Assembly (NCBI GenBank): GCA_965261065.1
Contig: OZ253444.1
Span: 434,001-498,000, forward strand
Length of the DNA: 64,000 nt
Direction of reading: 5' to 3'
Source of the DNA: JAKZVK01 sp965261065
GTDB lineage: Bacteria; Acidobacteriota; Terriglobia; Bryobacterales; UBA6623
The notes under the pieces were generated by a model. It did not search any database. It was given only the letters and a program-made list of their open reading frames with translations, and had not been told where the DNA came from. This document shows positions 13,784 through 22,564 of this stretch, in pieces. Numbering within the stretch: position 1 is the first letter of the stretch; every line of letters starts with the position of its first letter. Made by a program: the position numbers and the translations under genes.

Positions 13784-15607
13784 ATGCTTGAAGACAAAGA
13801 CCTTCGCTCGGTCCAAGAAGTGCGCACTAAGATCGCCAGCGCGCACGAAGCCTCCCGCCGTTATCGCAGCTACAGTCAGGAGCAGGTTGATCAAATCATC
13901 GACCGGGTTGCGGCCGTCGCCCGCGCCAACAGTGAATCCCTCGCGCGCCTTGCCGTGGAAGAGACCGGCTACGGCAACGCGCACGACAAGACGCTCAAGA
14001 ACCTGCTCAACTCCGACATCCTTCACCGCGCCATCCGGCCGCTCAAGACCGTAGGCATCATCCGCGAAGACCGCGAAAGCGGCATCCTCGATATCGCCGA
14101 GCCCGTCGGCGTGGTGGCGGCAATCCTGCCGACGACGAACCCAACCTCGACGGCGTTCTTCAAAACACTGATCGCGCTCAAAGGACGCAACTCGATCGTC
14201 CTCAGCCCCCACCCGCGCGCGACGAGGTGCACGTGCGAGGCGGCCCGGCTGTTGGCCGAGGCGGCCGTAGCGGCCGGCGCACCCGAGGGCGTGGTTGAAT
14301 GTCTTGGCGAAGCGACGATCCAGGGCACCAACGAGCTGATGCGCCACCGCCTCACGGGCATGATCCTCTCGACGGGCGGGACAGGGATCGTCCGCGCGGC
14401 GTACTCGAGCGGGAAGCCCGCCCTTGGCGTCGGCCCGGGCAACGTCGCGGTGCTGCTCGAAGCGTCGACGGACGTCGACTCGGCGATCGGCTCGATCGTC
14501 GACGGCAAGTCGTTCGACTACGGCACGGTTTGTTCGAGTGAACAGTGCGTCATCGCCGAGGAGGCCAGCCGCGCGGCCGTGATGGCGGCGCTCGCAAAGC
14601 ACGGCGGCCACGTCTGCGACCAGCCGCAGACCGAGGCTCTGGCGAAGCTGCTCATCACGCCCGACTTCCGCGTGAACGCCGACTGTGTCGGCCAGTCGCC
14701 GCAGAAGATTGCCGAGATGGCGGGCTTCCATGTCGCCCCGGAGGTGCGCGCCCTCGTCGTCGAGCTACACGGCGTCGGGCGGGACCATCCGCTCTCGGCC
14801 GAAAAGCTCTCGCCGGTGCTGAGCGTCTATTTCGTAAAGGATTTCGCGGCCGCCCTGAAGGAGTCAGCCGCGATTCTCAATTTTGGCGGGCGCGGCCACA
14901 CCTGTGTCATCTACTCGAAAGACGACGCGCGCATTCGCGAGTTCGCGCTTGCAATGCCGGCCTTCCGTGTGCTGGTGAACACCCCGGCGCCACAAGGGTC
15001 CACCGGCATCACCACCAACGTTTTTCCGTCGATGACGCTCGGTTGCGGCGCCATGGCGGGCAACATCACCAGCGACAACGTCGGGCCGATGCACTTGATC
15101 AACATCAAGCGCGTCGCCTATCACGTGCGCGACGCCGACTCCGCGTTCGAGAGCGAGGAAGCCCGCAGCTTTCTCGCCGGCCGTCCGGCGGCGGCGACAA
15201 CCGGCGCCGGCGGCTCCGACATTGCCGTGAAGGTTGACCGCTACTTGGCTCAACGCGGCGTCGGTGGGCCGGTACGCTTATCGAGCCCCGCGCCGGTTTC
15301 GCAAGCCGCGACCGCCGTCCTCGCGAAGCCGTCGGCGACGGTTGTCGACCGCTTTCTGTCGTCTCGACCGGGTGCGGCTTCGTTCACACCGGCAACCGGG
15401 AACGCAGCGTCGAGTGTCCGCGCAAACCCCGGCGCCAACCCGGCCCCGCCTGCGCCTCTGGTCGACGTGGTTCCCTTCGTTTGCGAGGACGACGTTCGCC
15501 GCGCCATGGTCAAGCAATCGAAGATCTACGTCGGCAAGAAGACCATCATCACACCGGCCGCCCGCGATCTCGACTACGAACTGAAAGTGCTTGTCCCAAC
15601 CGAATGA
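13784..15607 (+). CDS. BMC-type acylating aldehyde dehydrogenase with extended C-terminus
   Basis: A 607-residue protein. Residues 1-460 are a CoA-acylating aldehyde dehydrogenase (PduP/EutE/AdhE-N type): TTNPTST near 117-123, STGGTG near 196, and catalytic Cys250 in FDYGTVCSSEQ. It would turn an aldehyde into acyl-CoA with NAD+ inside the microcompartment. The tail is unusual: VDRYLAQRG (484-492) and VDRFLSSRP (521-529) are two copies of a short amphipathic motif between Ala/Pro-rich linkers, like encapsulation peptides. The last about 44 residues (EDDVRRAMVKQSKIYV, TIITPAARDL) resemble the TPxAR motif at the start of EutT and other BMC enzymes. It overlaps recJ by four bases. Confidence 0.92.
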   Translation: MLEDKDLRSVQEVRTKIASAHEASRRYRSYSQEQVDQIIDRVAAVARANSESLARLAVEETGYGNAHDKTLKNLLNSDILHRAIRPLKTVGIIREDRESGILDIAEPVGVVAAILPTTNPTSTAFFKTLIALKGRNSIVLSPHPRATRCTCEAARLLAEAAVAAGAPEGVVECLGEATIQGTNELMRHRLTGMILSTGGTGIVRAAYSSGKPALGVGPGNVAVLLEASTDVDSAIGSIVDGKSFDYGTVCSSEQCVIAEEASRAAVMAALAKHGGHVCDQPQTEALAKLLITPDFRVNADCVGQSPQKIAEMAGFHVAPEVRALVVELHGVGRDHPLSAEKLSPVLSVYFVKDFAAALKESAAILNFGGRGHTCVIYSKDDARIREFALAMPAFRVLVNTPAPQGSTGITTNVFPSMTLGCGAMAGNITSDNVGPMHLINIKRVAYHVRDADSAFESEEARSFLAGRPAAATTGAGGSDIAVKVDRYLAQRGVGGPVRLSSPAPVSQAATAVLAKPSATVVDRFLSSRPGAASFTPATGNAASSVRANPGANPAPPAPLVDVVPFVCEDDVRRAMVKQSKIYVGKKTIITPAARDLDYELKVLVPTE

Positions 15608-17415
15608 GCGCACCGGCCGCTTCGCCTACGACACCTTCTCCCAGGACCCCCTCGCCCAAGACTCCGGGGCGCGACCCGCCTCCGCTTCCGAAGCGCTGGG
15701 TCTACCGCGACTACGACCCCGACGTTGCCAAGCGCCTCGAATCGGAAGTGCACCTGCCGCGCTTGATGGCTGTGCTTTTGGCGCAGCGCAAAATCACCGA
15801 TCCGGAGCAGGCGGCACGGTTCCTCTCACCCGAGCTGTCACAACTCGACGACCCCTTCCGCATGCTCGGCATGCGAACGGCGGTCGACCGCCTCCGCCGC
15901 GCCATCACCAACCGCGAACGCATTCTGATTTACGGCGACTATGACGTCGACGGCACCATCTCGGTCGTTCTGCTCAAGACCCTCATCAATCTCGCCGGAG
16001 GCCAAGCCGATTTCCACGTACCCCATCGTGTGCGCGAGGGCTACGGCATGCGCCGCGAAGTCATCGAACGCGCGGCCGCGGACGGCGTCCAACTCGTGAT
16101 CACCGCGGACAACGGCATCCGGGAAGCCGACGTCATCGAGCGGGCAAGCGAACTCGGCCTCGACGCCATCATCACCGACCACCACTTGCCGAGCGCGGAC
16201 GTTCCAAACGCCGCGGCCGTGATCAATCCCAACCAGCCCGGCTGCGACTACCCCGACAAAAACCTCTGCGGGGCGGGCGTCGTTTTGAAGCTGACGCAAG
16301 CCCTGTTGACCGACCTTGATTGGCCCGCGGCCAAGCGCGACCGCGTGCTGGGATCGATGCTCAAGATGGTGGCCATCGCCACCGTCGCCGATCTGGTGCC
16401 GCTGACGGGAGAGAACCGCGTCTTCACGAAGCTCGGCCTTGAAGGTCTGCGGCAGCCGAAGAGCCTCGGCTTGCGGGCCCTGATCGGCGTCTCCGGCCTG
16501 GTGACGAACCGGAAGCTCACCGCGGGCGACGTCGGGTTTCGTCTGGGCCCTCGCCTCAACGCCGCGGGCCGCATGGACGACGCCCGCGCCGTCATCGACC
16601 TCTTCAGCTCGACCGACTCGGCCGAGGCCTCCGCCATCGCGGAGAAGCTGGATCGCCTCAACAGCGAGCGCCAGCGCACCGAAGACTCGATCGTCAACGA
16701 CATCCTCGAACGGCTCGAAGACGTGCCGCCTCCCGAGGAGGCACCGATGATCGTAGCCGAGGGGGAGAGCTGGCACCAGGGAGTCGTCGGCATCGTCGCC
16801 AGCCGCGTCATCGAGCGATTGCATCGCCCGACCCTGGTGCTCAGTTGCAACCCGGAGACCGGCAAGGCCACGGGGTCGGCCCGCGGCATCCCGGGGTTTC
16901 ATCTGCTCGAATCACTCGAATCCTGCGCGGACATTCTCGACCGTTTCGGCGGCCATCGCCAAGCCGCCGGGTGCACGCTGGCGATCGACCGCATTCCCGA
17001 ATTGCGCCGCCGTTTGAACGAGTACGCCCGCGGCGTCCTCTCCCCCGAGGACTTCGTCCCATCGCTGCGGCTCGATGCCGAACTGCCCTTCGCGGAGATC
17101 AACCCGCGCACGATGGAGCAGCTCGCGCGCCTGGCCCCGCACGGCATCGGCAATCCGCAGCCGAGCTTCTCGACGCGGGGCGTCGAGGTTGCCGCGCCCC
17201 CGCGAATTCTCAAGGAGAAGCACATCAAGCTGCAACTCCGGCACGACGGCGTCACGATGTCGGCCGTCGGTTGGCGCATGGCCGAACGCGCGCGCGGCCT
17301 GGCCCGCGGCTCGACGATCGACGCCGCCTTCACGGTCGACACCAACCACTTCAACGGGGGCTGGCAGTTGACGCTCAAGGATTTCCGGCATGCCTCCGAT
17401 AAAGCCGCGGGCTGA
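15604..17415 (+). CDS. recJ: Single-stranded-DNA-specific exonuclease RecJ
   Basis: A 603-residue 5'-3' exonuclease acting on single-stranded DNA in recombination and mismatch repair. Start ATG at 15604 overlaps the aldehyde dehydrogenase stop (ATGA). A Pro/Ser/Thr-rich start of about 25 residues precedes the DHH domain: YGDYDVDGTIS at 110-120, ITADNG near 166-171, TDHH at 191-194 and IATVADLVPL. The DHHA1 part follows with GFRLGPRLNAAGRMDDA, SWHQGVVGIVASR, GSARGIPGF and FGGHRQAAGC, then an OB-like C-terminus. All catalytic motifs are present. Coupling to a BMC enzyme gene is unusual. Confidence 0.97.
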   Translation: MSAPAASPTTPSPRTPSPKTPGRDPPPLPKRWVYRDYDPDVAKRLESEVHLPRLMAVLLAQRKITDPEQAARFLSPELSQLDDPFRMLGMRTAVDRLRRAITNRERILIYGDYDVDGTISVVLLKTLINLAGGQADFHVPHRVREGYGMRREVIERAAADGVQLVITADNGIREADVIERASELGLDAIITDHHLPSADVPNAAAVINPNQPGCDYPDKNLCGAGVVLKLTQALLTDLDWPAAKRDRVLGSMLKMVAIATVADLVPLTGENRVFTKLGLEGLRQPKSLGLRALIGVSGLVTNRKLTAGDVGFRLGPRLNAAGRMDDARAVIDLFSSTDSAEASAIAEKLDRLNSERQRTEDSIVNDILERLEDVPPPEEAPMIVAEGESWHQGVVGIVASRVIERLHRPTLVLSCNPETGKATGSARGIPGFHLLESLESCADILDRFGGHRQAAGCTLAIDRIPELRRRLNEYARGVLSPEDFVPSLRLDAELPFAEINPRTMEQLARLAPHGIGNPQPSFSTRGVEVAAPPRILKEKHIKLQLRHDGVTMSAVGWRMAERARGLARGSTIDAAFTVDTNHFNGGWQLTLKDFRHASDKAAG

Positions 17416-17460
17416 CCCCTGCAAGAGGCCAAGACCCTGACCAGCCCATCCCGCTGAGCA

Positions 17461-17499
17461 TTCCGGACGCCAACAGGCCCGTTTGCGGGCCCTGGTTTT
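17461..17499. repeat. Hairpin left of the IS200-like unit
   Basis: GGCCCG-tttg-CGGGCC (about 17477-17492) forms a strong hairpin soon after recJ and next to the IS200-like left end. It could be a REP-type structure or a terminator for the BMC-recJ unit. Confidence 0.5.
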
Positions 17500-18126
17500 G
17501 ACTAGGCCAGGCGTTGTACGCCTGTCAGAATGACCCCGAGTCAATGAATCTGGCCCCTTCGAGGGGCCTTACCCAAAACCGGCTTGAGCCATGAACCGGC
17601 AATGCCCAACAACGTCTATTCCGAGATCAACCTCCACCTTGCGTGGCACACGAAGGGGCGCACACCTCTGATCCATGATGCCGTCGAGCATCACCTCTAC
17701 GAATTTCTCGAACAACGCGTAAAGCAAACGCCCAGGGTGATCTTTCACGCTGTCGGTGGAACCGACCACCAGGTCCACCTGGCCGTGTCGATCCCACCGA
17801 CGGTCCAGGTGAGCGACTGGGTCGGCCAACTCAAAGGCGCCAGCGCCCACTACCTCAACCAACGCATCGTCAACCGCAACCGCTTCGCCTGGCAGGCCGG
17901 GTACGGCGTCGTCAGTTTCGGGTCCAATGACCTGCCGTGGGTGACCGACTACATCCGCAATCAAAGGGTGCACCACGCCGCGGGTAAGACCCACGACCGT
18001 CTCGAACGCATAGACGCGAGCGGGCAACCGCGAGCGGCTCAAGCCCGCGATCGTAAGGCCGCTGAACCGGCCTAGAGGGGTTGTCGGGGCATCCGGAATA
18101 CCAGCCGTACAACGACTGGCCTAATC
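17500..18126 (+). mobile_element. IS200/RAYT-like unit with inverted hairpin ends
   Basis: The transposase gene is bracketed by inverted copies of a 25-base sequence: GACTAGGCCAGGCGTTGTAC from 17500 and GATTAGGCCAGTCGTTGTAC read inward from 18126. Each contains a small imperfect hairpin (CAGGCG-ttgta-CGCCTG at 17508-17524). Hairpins beside a Y1 transposase fit IS200/IS605 or REP-associated elements. The exact borders are not defined. Confidence 0.6.
17602..18075 (+). CDS. IS200-like (Y1) transposase
   Basis: A 157-residue protein from the ATG at 17602 (MPNNVYSEINLHLAWHTKG); an upstream TTG would add six residues. It has the Y1-transposase layout: an N-terminal strand, the HUH region near VGGTDHQVHLAVS, then WVGQLKGASAHYLN and the tyrosine helix TDYIRNQRVHHA. 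The histidine pair reads DHQVH with one more residue than the usual HVH, so activity is uncertain. Family members cut and join single-stranded DNA at hairpins; the hairpins around the gene fit this. Confidence 0.8.
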   Translation: MPNNVYSEINLHLAWHTKGRTPLIHDAVEHHLYEFLEQRVKQTPRVIFHAVGGTDHQVHLAVSIPPTVQVSDWVGQLKGASAHYLNQRIVNRNRFAWQAGYGVVSFGSNDLPWVTDYIRNQRVHHAAGKTHDRLERIDASGQPRAAQARDRKAAEPA

Positions 18127-18943
18127 AACCCCAAGCCGCGTAAACACGACTGGCGCCTGGTGGCGCGACCCTCCGCAGCCGTCGCCGCGACAACCACGTT
18201 GCTGACCCGCGGCGGCTGGTCGGCCTTTTGGCACGGTTTGGCAAGGTTTTCCCCAAAAAATGTCATCCCTGGGTTGCCACGCTCCCCCGCTCTCTGGTCT
18301 TAGGGTAACGTACGGGTCTGAGGTAATCGGCCGTTTTCGCCGTAAGTTATTGATTCTGTGGGATGAAGATTCCGTGACTGGGATTCCGAGGTGGAGGATG
18401 TTGCACAGCGGAATCGTTATGTAACGCTGGTCCACACCCAGCAGCGCCGCGAGGTCACCTTGCCAACCCGCGTTCGGGCTGTGTCACCGTGTACCCCGTG
18501 TATCCACACCTTCGCGCGTGATCCGTCCGTAGGCTGGCGGGAGTTTCTGTCGTACCGCCCCGATGACGCGATAGGTGGGGCTTAGAGAGAGCGGCTGTCT
18601 TTCGTGTTCCCCACTACCTCTGGCGGTTGTGCGGGGAGTTCAGCGTGGGAAAGATACACCCCGACGTTCACCTACGGGTTGAACCAGTTCAATCTGTTCG
18701 TTTCCGGCGGCTCGTTGCGGTCACTGTGCGGCGTACGAACGGCTGAAGTCACCGCCGAAATCATCGTACGAAACCGCGAAACCGGTTCCTTCTCAACCTC
18801 GACGACCACGATCGACTGTTCGCAGGCGCAGTAGGGTTCGCACCCCGCGGCGGGATATCGGTGGGATCGGGATATCGGGGGATATCGGCGGAGATCGGTG
18901 ACAGTCAGGGATGCTGGATCTCGGTGAGAGCGAAGCACCAGCG
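18127..18943. other. Gene-poor region
   Basis: About 0.8 kb without a convincing gene. Short open frames here lack recognisable motifs and start signals. Near 18850-18895 there are several spaced copies of gatatcgg. It may be remnant DNA between a mobile unit and a decayed antitoxin. Confidence 0.5.
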
Positions 18944-19230
18944 CTACGCGGCCGGCTGCGGCTCGTAGCGCTCCACTTTGATCTGATCTTGATTCTTACG
19001 CGCTTGGGCCAGCTCGTAGGCTGTCTTGCAGGCGCAGCCAGTGATCAGCATTGGACCATCCGGCCTTCTCCAGGCGGATCGCCATGTCCGGTGAAATCCC
19101 GCTCCGGCCGTTGATCAGGCGCGAGAGCGTGCTGCGGGTGACCCCCAACACCGACGGGTCCGGCCCGATGCGGCGTAAGCCTCTAGGCTTGCCGGGAGCC
19201 GGTTTCTCGGTTCTCAGAACCGCTGACAAC
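18944..19230 (-). pseudogene. Decayed HigA/VapI-type antitoxin
   Basis: The minus-strand frame holds LGVTRSTLSRLINGRSGISP and RLEKAGWSNADHWLRLQ, the helix-turn-helix core of HigA-type antitoxins. Upstream the expected N-terminus is replaced by unrelated residues, and after LQ the usual end (AYELAQARKN, then VERYEPQPA) is in another frame, stopping at 18944. At least two frame errors separate the parts. No HigB toxin gene is visible beside it, so it is probably an orphan relic. Confidence 0.6.
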
Positions 19231-19349
19231 AGCAGATGCTCGGTCGTTCAGCAACTGCTCGGTTGTTAGCTGTCCTGAGTCCCGAAGAATCGAGACTCGG
19301 CAAGGCTGGAGCCTTACGCTACAACGCGCACCCAGCTTGCTTGGGCCGC

Positions 19350-20129
19350 TTAGCGTATCGGGGAGAAGGGCAGTGGGCGCAGGAACGTGTTGGTGATGTT
19401 CGATACCACTTCTTCGTTCGTCCAGCCTTGCTTGCCGCGGATGCGCACCCAGTCGAGGTCCTTGAGAAACTTGGTCCATGCCGCCTCGCGGGCTCTCATG
19501 TCGTCGTACCAAACCATGTAGGTCAAGTTCGGCTGCTTGCCGCCGTAAACCGACCGGCCGAAGAACACCGGATAGATGCCGCAGCGCCGGAAGATCTTGA
19601 TCTCTTCCTGGTTGAACATGTCGATCTTCGCCGCCACGTCACGGGAGGTTTCCGCTTCATACGTACGCAGGTCGAACAGACGCGGCTTCTTGCCCGGCTC
19701 GAGCGCGGGCGTTTCCAACCGCGGCATGCCGTCGAACGCACGCAGAAGCCAGGTCTCGGCCCTCACGTACGCCGGCTCGCTCGCGCCAAAGGCATCGAGC
19801 GCCTTCGTCCAGTGCTCGTCGGACTGTTGCTTGGCGTGCTTTTCGGCGACCTCAGCCCAGGAGCGGTGAGCCGTCACCGTGACCAGCGTCGGCATGTCGG
19901 GGCCGAGATAGACCTGGAAATATCCCACCGCGCCGAACTCGTTGCGCTTGGCCATCGGCAGGTGCCGGCCCTCGAGGAATTCCTGGAGCCGTTTGCCCTG
20001 CGCCGACTTGTTGGTGCGAAGGCGGTGGAAGGTCAACTCGAAGTATTGATTGGCGTCCGGACGCGCGCCAGCGGCGGAACTCGTTGCCAAGCCCGCCGCC
20101 GAGGCTCCCAGGAAGGCACGTCGTTGCAT
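19350..20129 (-). CDS. NIPSNAP family protein, Tat-exported
   Basis: A 259-residue protein with a twin-arginine-type signal (QRRAFLGASAAGLATSS, residues 2-18). Two NIPSNAP-like ferredoxin-fold repeats follow: YFELTFHRLRTNKS with GYFQVYLGPD in the first half, and LFDLRTYEAETS, FFGRSVYGGKQPNLTYMVWYDD and AWTKFLKD in the second. The family's function in bacteria is unclear; related dimeric barrels bind small molecules. It is a single gene next to a small secreted protein on the same strand. Confidence 0.85.
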   Translation of the reverse strand: MQRRAFLGASAAGLATSSAAGARPDANQYFELTFHRLRTNKSAQGKRLQEFLEGRHLPMAKRNEFGAVGYFQVYLGPDMPTLVTVTAHRSWAEVAEKHAKQQSDEHWTKALDAFGASEPAYVRAETWLLRAFDGMPRLETPALEPGKKPRLFDLRTYEAETSRDVAAKIDMFNQEEIKIFRRCGIYPVFFGRSVYGGKQPNLTYMVWYDDMRAREAAWTKFLKDLDWVRIRGKQGWTNEEVVSNITNTFLRPLPFSPIR

Positions 20130-20147
20130 GCCCCCTCTTATATCACG

Positions 20148-20477
20148 TCATGGCCGGTTTTGACCGTCGTGCTTTTGATGCGCGATGGCACGGCTCTGCC
20201 GGTTTAGCCTGTGTTGCGCCTTGATCCTTTCGCGCGGGGTGAAAACGCCGCCATCCACCCGATCGCGAACGATCGAGCGATGGATGCGCGCCTGATTGAC
20301 CGATAGCCGCCGCGCCTCGGGCCGCGTGAGGGAACCGTTCGCCGCGCCGTGGCGGAGCCGCGTGACTTGCGTGCCCTGCCGGTTCTTGACCGTGGGCTTC
20401 TTCGCCCAAATCGTGCCGGCGCTCAGCGTCAACGCACAAACTGCGATCGCCATGGAACGAATGACTCGTGACCTCAT
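20148..20477 (-). CDS. Small secreted basic protein
   Basis: A 109-residue protein with a signal peptide (SMAIAVCALTLSAGTIWA, cleavage near residue 25). The mature part is basic and helical with repeated patterns: RLRHGAANGSLTRPEARRL and HRSIVRDRVDGGVFTPRERIK, each ending in a TPRE-like turn. The start is supported by aaggagg just upstream. The pattern matches a hypothetical family of short periplasmic proteins; no function is known to me. Confidence 0.7.
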   Translation of the reverse strand: MRSRVIRSMAIAVCALTLSAGTIWAKKPTVKNRQGTQVTRLRHGAANGSLTRPEARRLSVNQARIHRSIVRDRVDGGVFTPRERIKAQHRLNRQSRAIAHQKHDGQNRP

Positions 20478-20754
20478 TGCCTGATCCTCCTTGCGGTGTA
20501 GGTTGTTCGGCGCCGGCCGGCTTGCCTTACATCATCTACAAACTCGAGTGCCACAGAAAAGTTTCGGTCGATGGTCGGGTATACTAGCTACCTTCCGGCG
20601 CAGAAAGGGTGGGAGCCGCGCTCTTGGGGACAGTCAGCCAATTTTCGCGCACGAAGGATGTCGGTCGGCGGTTGATTCCATGGGCGCGCGAAAAATGGTG
20701 ACAGTCCCCGAAGGGAAGAGCATCGCTTCTCGCGCCGGAAGGCAGCTAACTCTC

Positions 20755-22482
20755 ATGCGCAAGGCCCTCTCGGGATTCCTTATTGCCCTGGCGGCCTTCC
20801 TGCTTCTGTGGCGTCTCGACGCGATCCCCTTGTGGCGCGACGAAACCACGACCGCCAACTGGGGACGCCTCCTGGCCGAGAGCGGCGTGTGGGCCCCCCG
20901 CGTCTTCGACGGCGAGCAACTCATCGCCCAAGCTGCCGATGGGCATGACTTCAACTCGAAGCTGCTGCCGGCGATGCACAGTTGGCTGCAATTCTACGTG
21001 GCCGGCATCGGCTTCAAGCTGCTGGGCGTAGGGACCTTCACGGCCCGGCTTCCGTTCGTATTGATCGGCGCGGCTTGCCTGTTCGTGCTCTATCGCATCG
21101 GGCAGACGCTCTTCGATGGCGGCTTGTCGGCCTTCCTGCCACCGTCGCTCGCGTTGCTCTCTATCCACTTTCTGAGCCCCGCGCGCCAGTCCCGGTACTA
21201 CATTCTGGTTGTGCTGTTCGCGTCGCTGCTGTTGCTGGAGTTTTGCCGCTACTTGCGGGACCCCGACCGTGCGGCGCAACGCTCGTTCTACGTGCGGCTG
21301 GGCGTCTACGGGACGCTACTGTACCTGTCGAACTACGTGAGCTTTGCCGGCACCTGGGCGTCGCTGGGAATTTTCGTCCTTTGTCTCGGCGACCGGCGGC
21401 TGCTGCGAGGCTTCGTGGCGGTGTCGGGCGTTCTTGTGGTCGTTCTGGGCTTCGAGTTCTGGATGTTGCACTCGGAGTTTGCCTCCAGTTGGCCACCTCC
21501 GGGGACACGATCGTCCTGGGATTTATGGCGCTCGGGTTTGACCTCGCGCATCCGGGACTATTGGCGGATGATTCCCTTTGTCTTGCTGCTGCCCGCGGCG
21601 AGCTACTTGTTTTTCCGGCGTGCGCGTGTTTCGTCACCGCTAACGACCGGGGCGTTGTTGCTTGCCGCATTGATTGCTCTCTCGCCTCTGTTGCTGAATT
21701 ACGGCACCTCGGAATTAGGCCAGTTCACCGCTGGCGGCTTCTGGTCGTTTGCGGTGTTGTGCATCGCGCTCTCCGCGTTCTTGCTGTGGCGTTGGAGCCG
21801 GCTGGACCTTTCGGGAGTGTGGCCGCGCGCGGCTCTGATGGGGGCTCTGATTCTTGTCGTCTCGCCGCTGCTGACGATTGCCGCCGTCAAGAACCAGGCG
21901 AACACACGGCATTTTCTGCAAGTGTTACCGGCGGCTTTCATGCTCGGGGCGATTGCGGTCGCGGCGATCGAACGCACCGCCGGACGCAAAGCCGCGATAG
22001 CCTTCTTTGCCGGTCTGCTGATCTGGCCCAATCTCAATTGGCGCCGCTCCGGCGCCGAGCAGGTGCTCGAACGCCAGTACCTCGCGGACGATTCTTACAA
22101 CGGACCCGTCTTGCGCTACCTCGAAGAGCATCTCGAACCCGGCGACCGCGTCGCCTTTCTTCGCAACGTCAAGGGCATGGCGTTCTACTTCTACCTGCCG
22201 GAGATGCGTTGGGTGGGGCTGCTCGACAGCGACGCTCCACACAATCAACAGTTTCGCGGCCGCATTCCCGACGATCAGTTTGACGACAGCGCAAACGCCG
22301 ACTGGTACGTCATCTGGGATCCCAAGCGCGAACAAGCCAAGGGGCTCGACGAGAGTTACGAGAAAGTGTGGGAGCACGCCTACAAGGTCAAAGTGCCCTG
22401 GTGGGATCGGCACCGGCCACCGGGCGATCGCAAATATGAGGTGTACCGCAGAAAGCCCGCCACTGCCCAAGTCGGACCGTGA
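20755..22482 (+). CDS. GT39-type membrane glycosyltransferase (ArnT/PMT-like)
   Basis: About 575 residues with some ten or more membrane helices. The start is uncertain; I chose the ATG at 20755 just before the first membrane helix (MRKALSGFLIALAAFLLLW). The first outer loop has PLWRDETTTAN, the Asp-Glu pair typical of the GT39/PMT superfamily, which transfers sugars from polyprenyl-phosphate donors. A roughly 130-residue soluble C-terminus follows the last helix (EQVLERQYLADD, VAFLRNVKGMAFYFYLPE). Substrate unknown; no lipid A or glycan genes are adjacent. Confidence 0.8.
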   Translation: MRKALSGFLIALAAFLLLWRLDAIPLWRDETTTANWGRLLAESGVWAPRVFDGEQLIAQAADGHDFNSKLLPAMHSWLQFYVAGIGFKLLGVGTFTARLPFVLIGAACLFVLYRIGQTLFDGGLSAFLPPSLALLSIHFLSPARQSRYYILVVLFASLLLLEFCRYLRDPDRAAQRSFYVRLGVYGTLLYLSNYVSFAGTWASLGIFVLCLGDRRLLRGFVAVSGVLVVVLGFEFWMLHSEFASSWPPPGTRSSWDLWRSGLTSRIRDYWRMIPFVLLLPAASYLFFRRARVSSPLTTGALLLAALIALSPLLLNYGTSELGQFTAGGFWSFAVLCIALSAFLLWRWSRLDLSGVWPRAALMGALILVVSPLLTIAAVKNQANTRHFLQVLPAAFMLGAIAVAAIERTAGRKAAIAFFAGLLIWPNLNWRRSGAEQVLERQYLADDSYNGPVLRYLEEHLEPGDRVAFLRNVKGMAFYFYLPEMRWVGLLDSDAPHNQQFRGRIPDDQFDDSANADWYVIWDPKREQAKGLDESYEKVWEHAYKVKVPWWDRHRPPGDRKYEVYRRKPATAQVGP

Positions 22483-22564
22483 CCTGGGCAACCGCACGTG
22501 ACGTGCACAAACAACAAGGGAGCGGTCCGGCGCGAACCCTGACGCCACCCGAGGGCCTCCAGGC

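Noticed and set aside
13340..14731. 463-residue minus-strand frame over the BMC and dehydrogenase genes
   Set aside because: Shadow of the clearly homologous plus-strand genes; arginine- and valine-rich without motifs.
18604..18834. 76-residue frame in the gene-poor region
   Set aside because: No ribosome site, no motif and unusual composition; judged chance.
20982..22283. 433-residue plus-strand frame within the glycosyltransferase
   Set aside because: Out-of-frame reading of a GC-rich membrane-protein gene; no recognisable motif.
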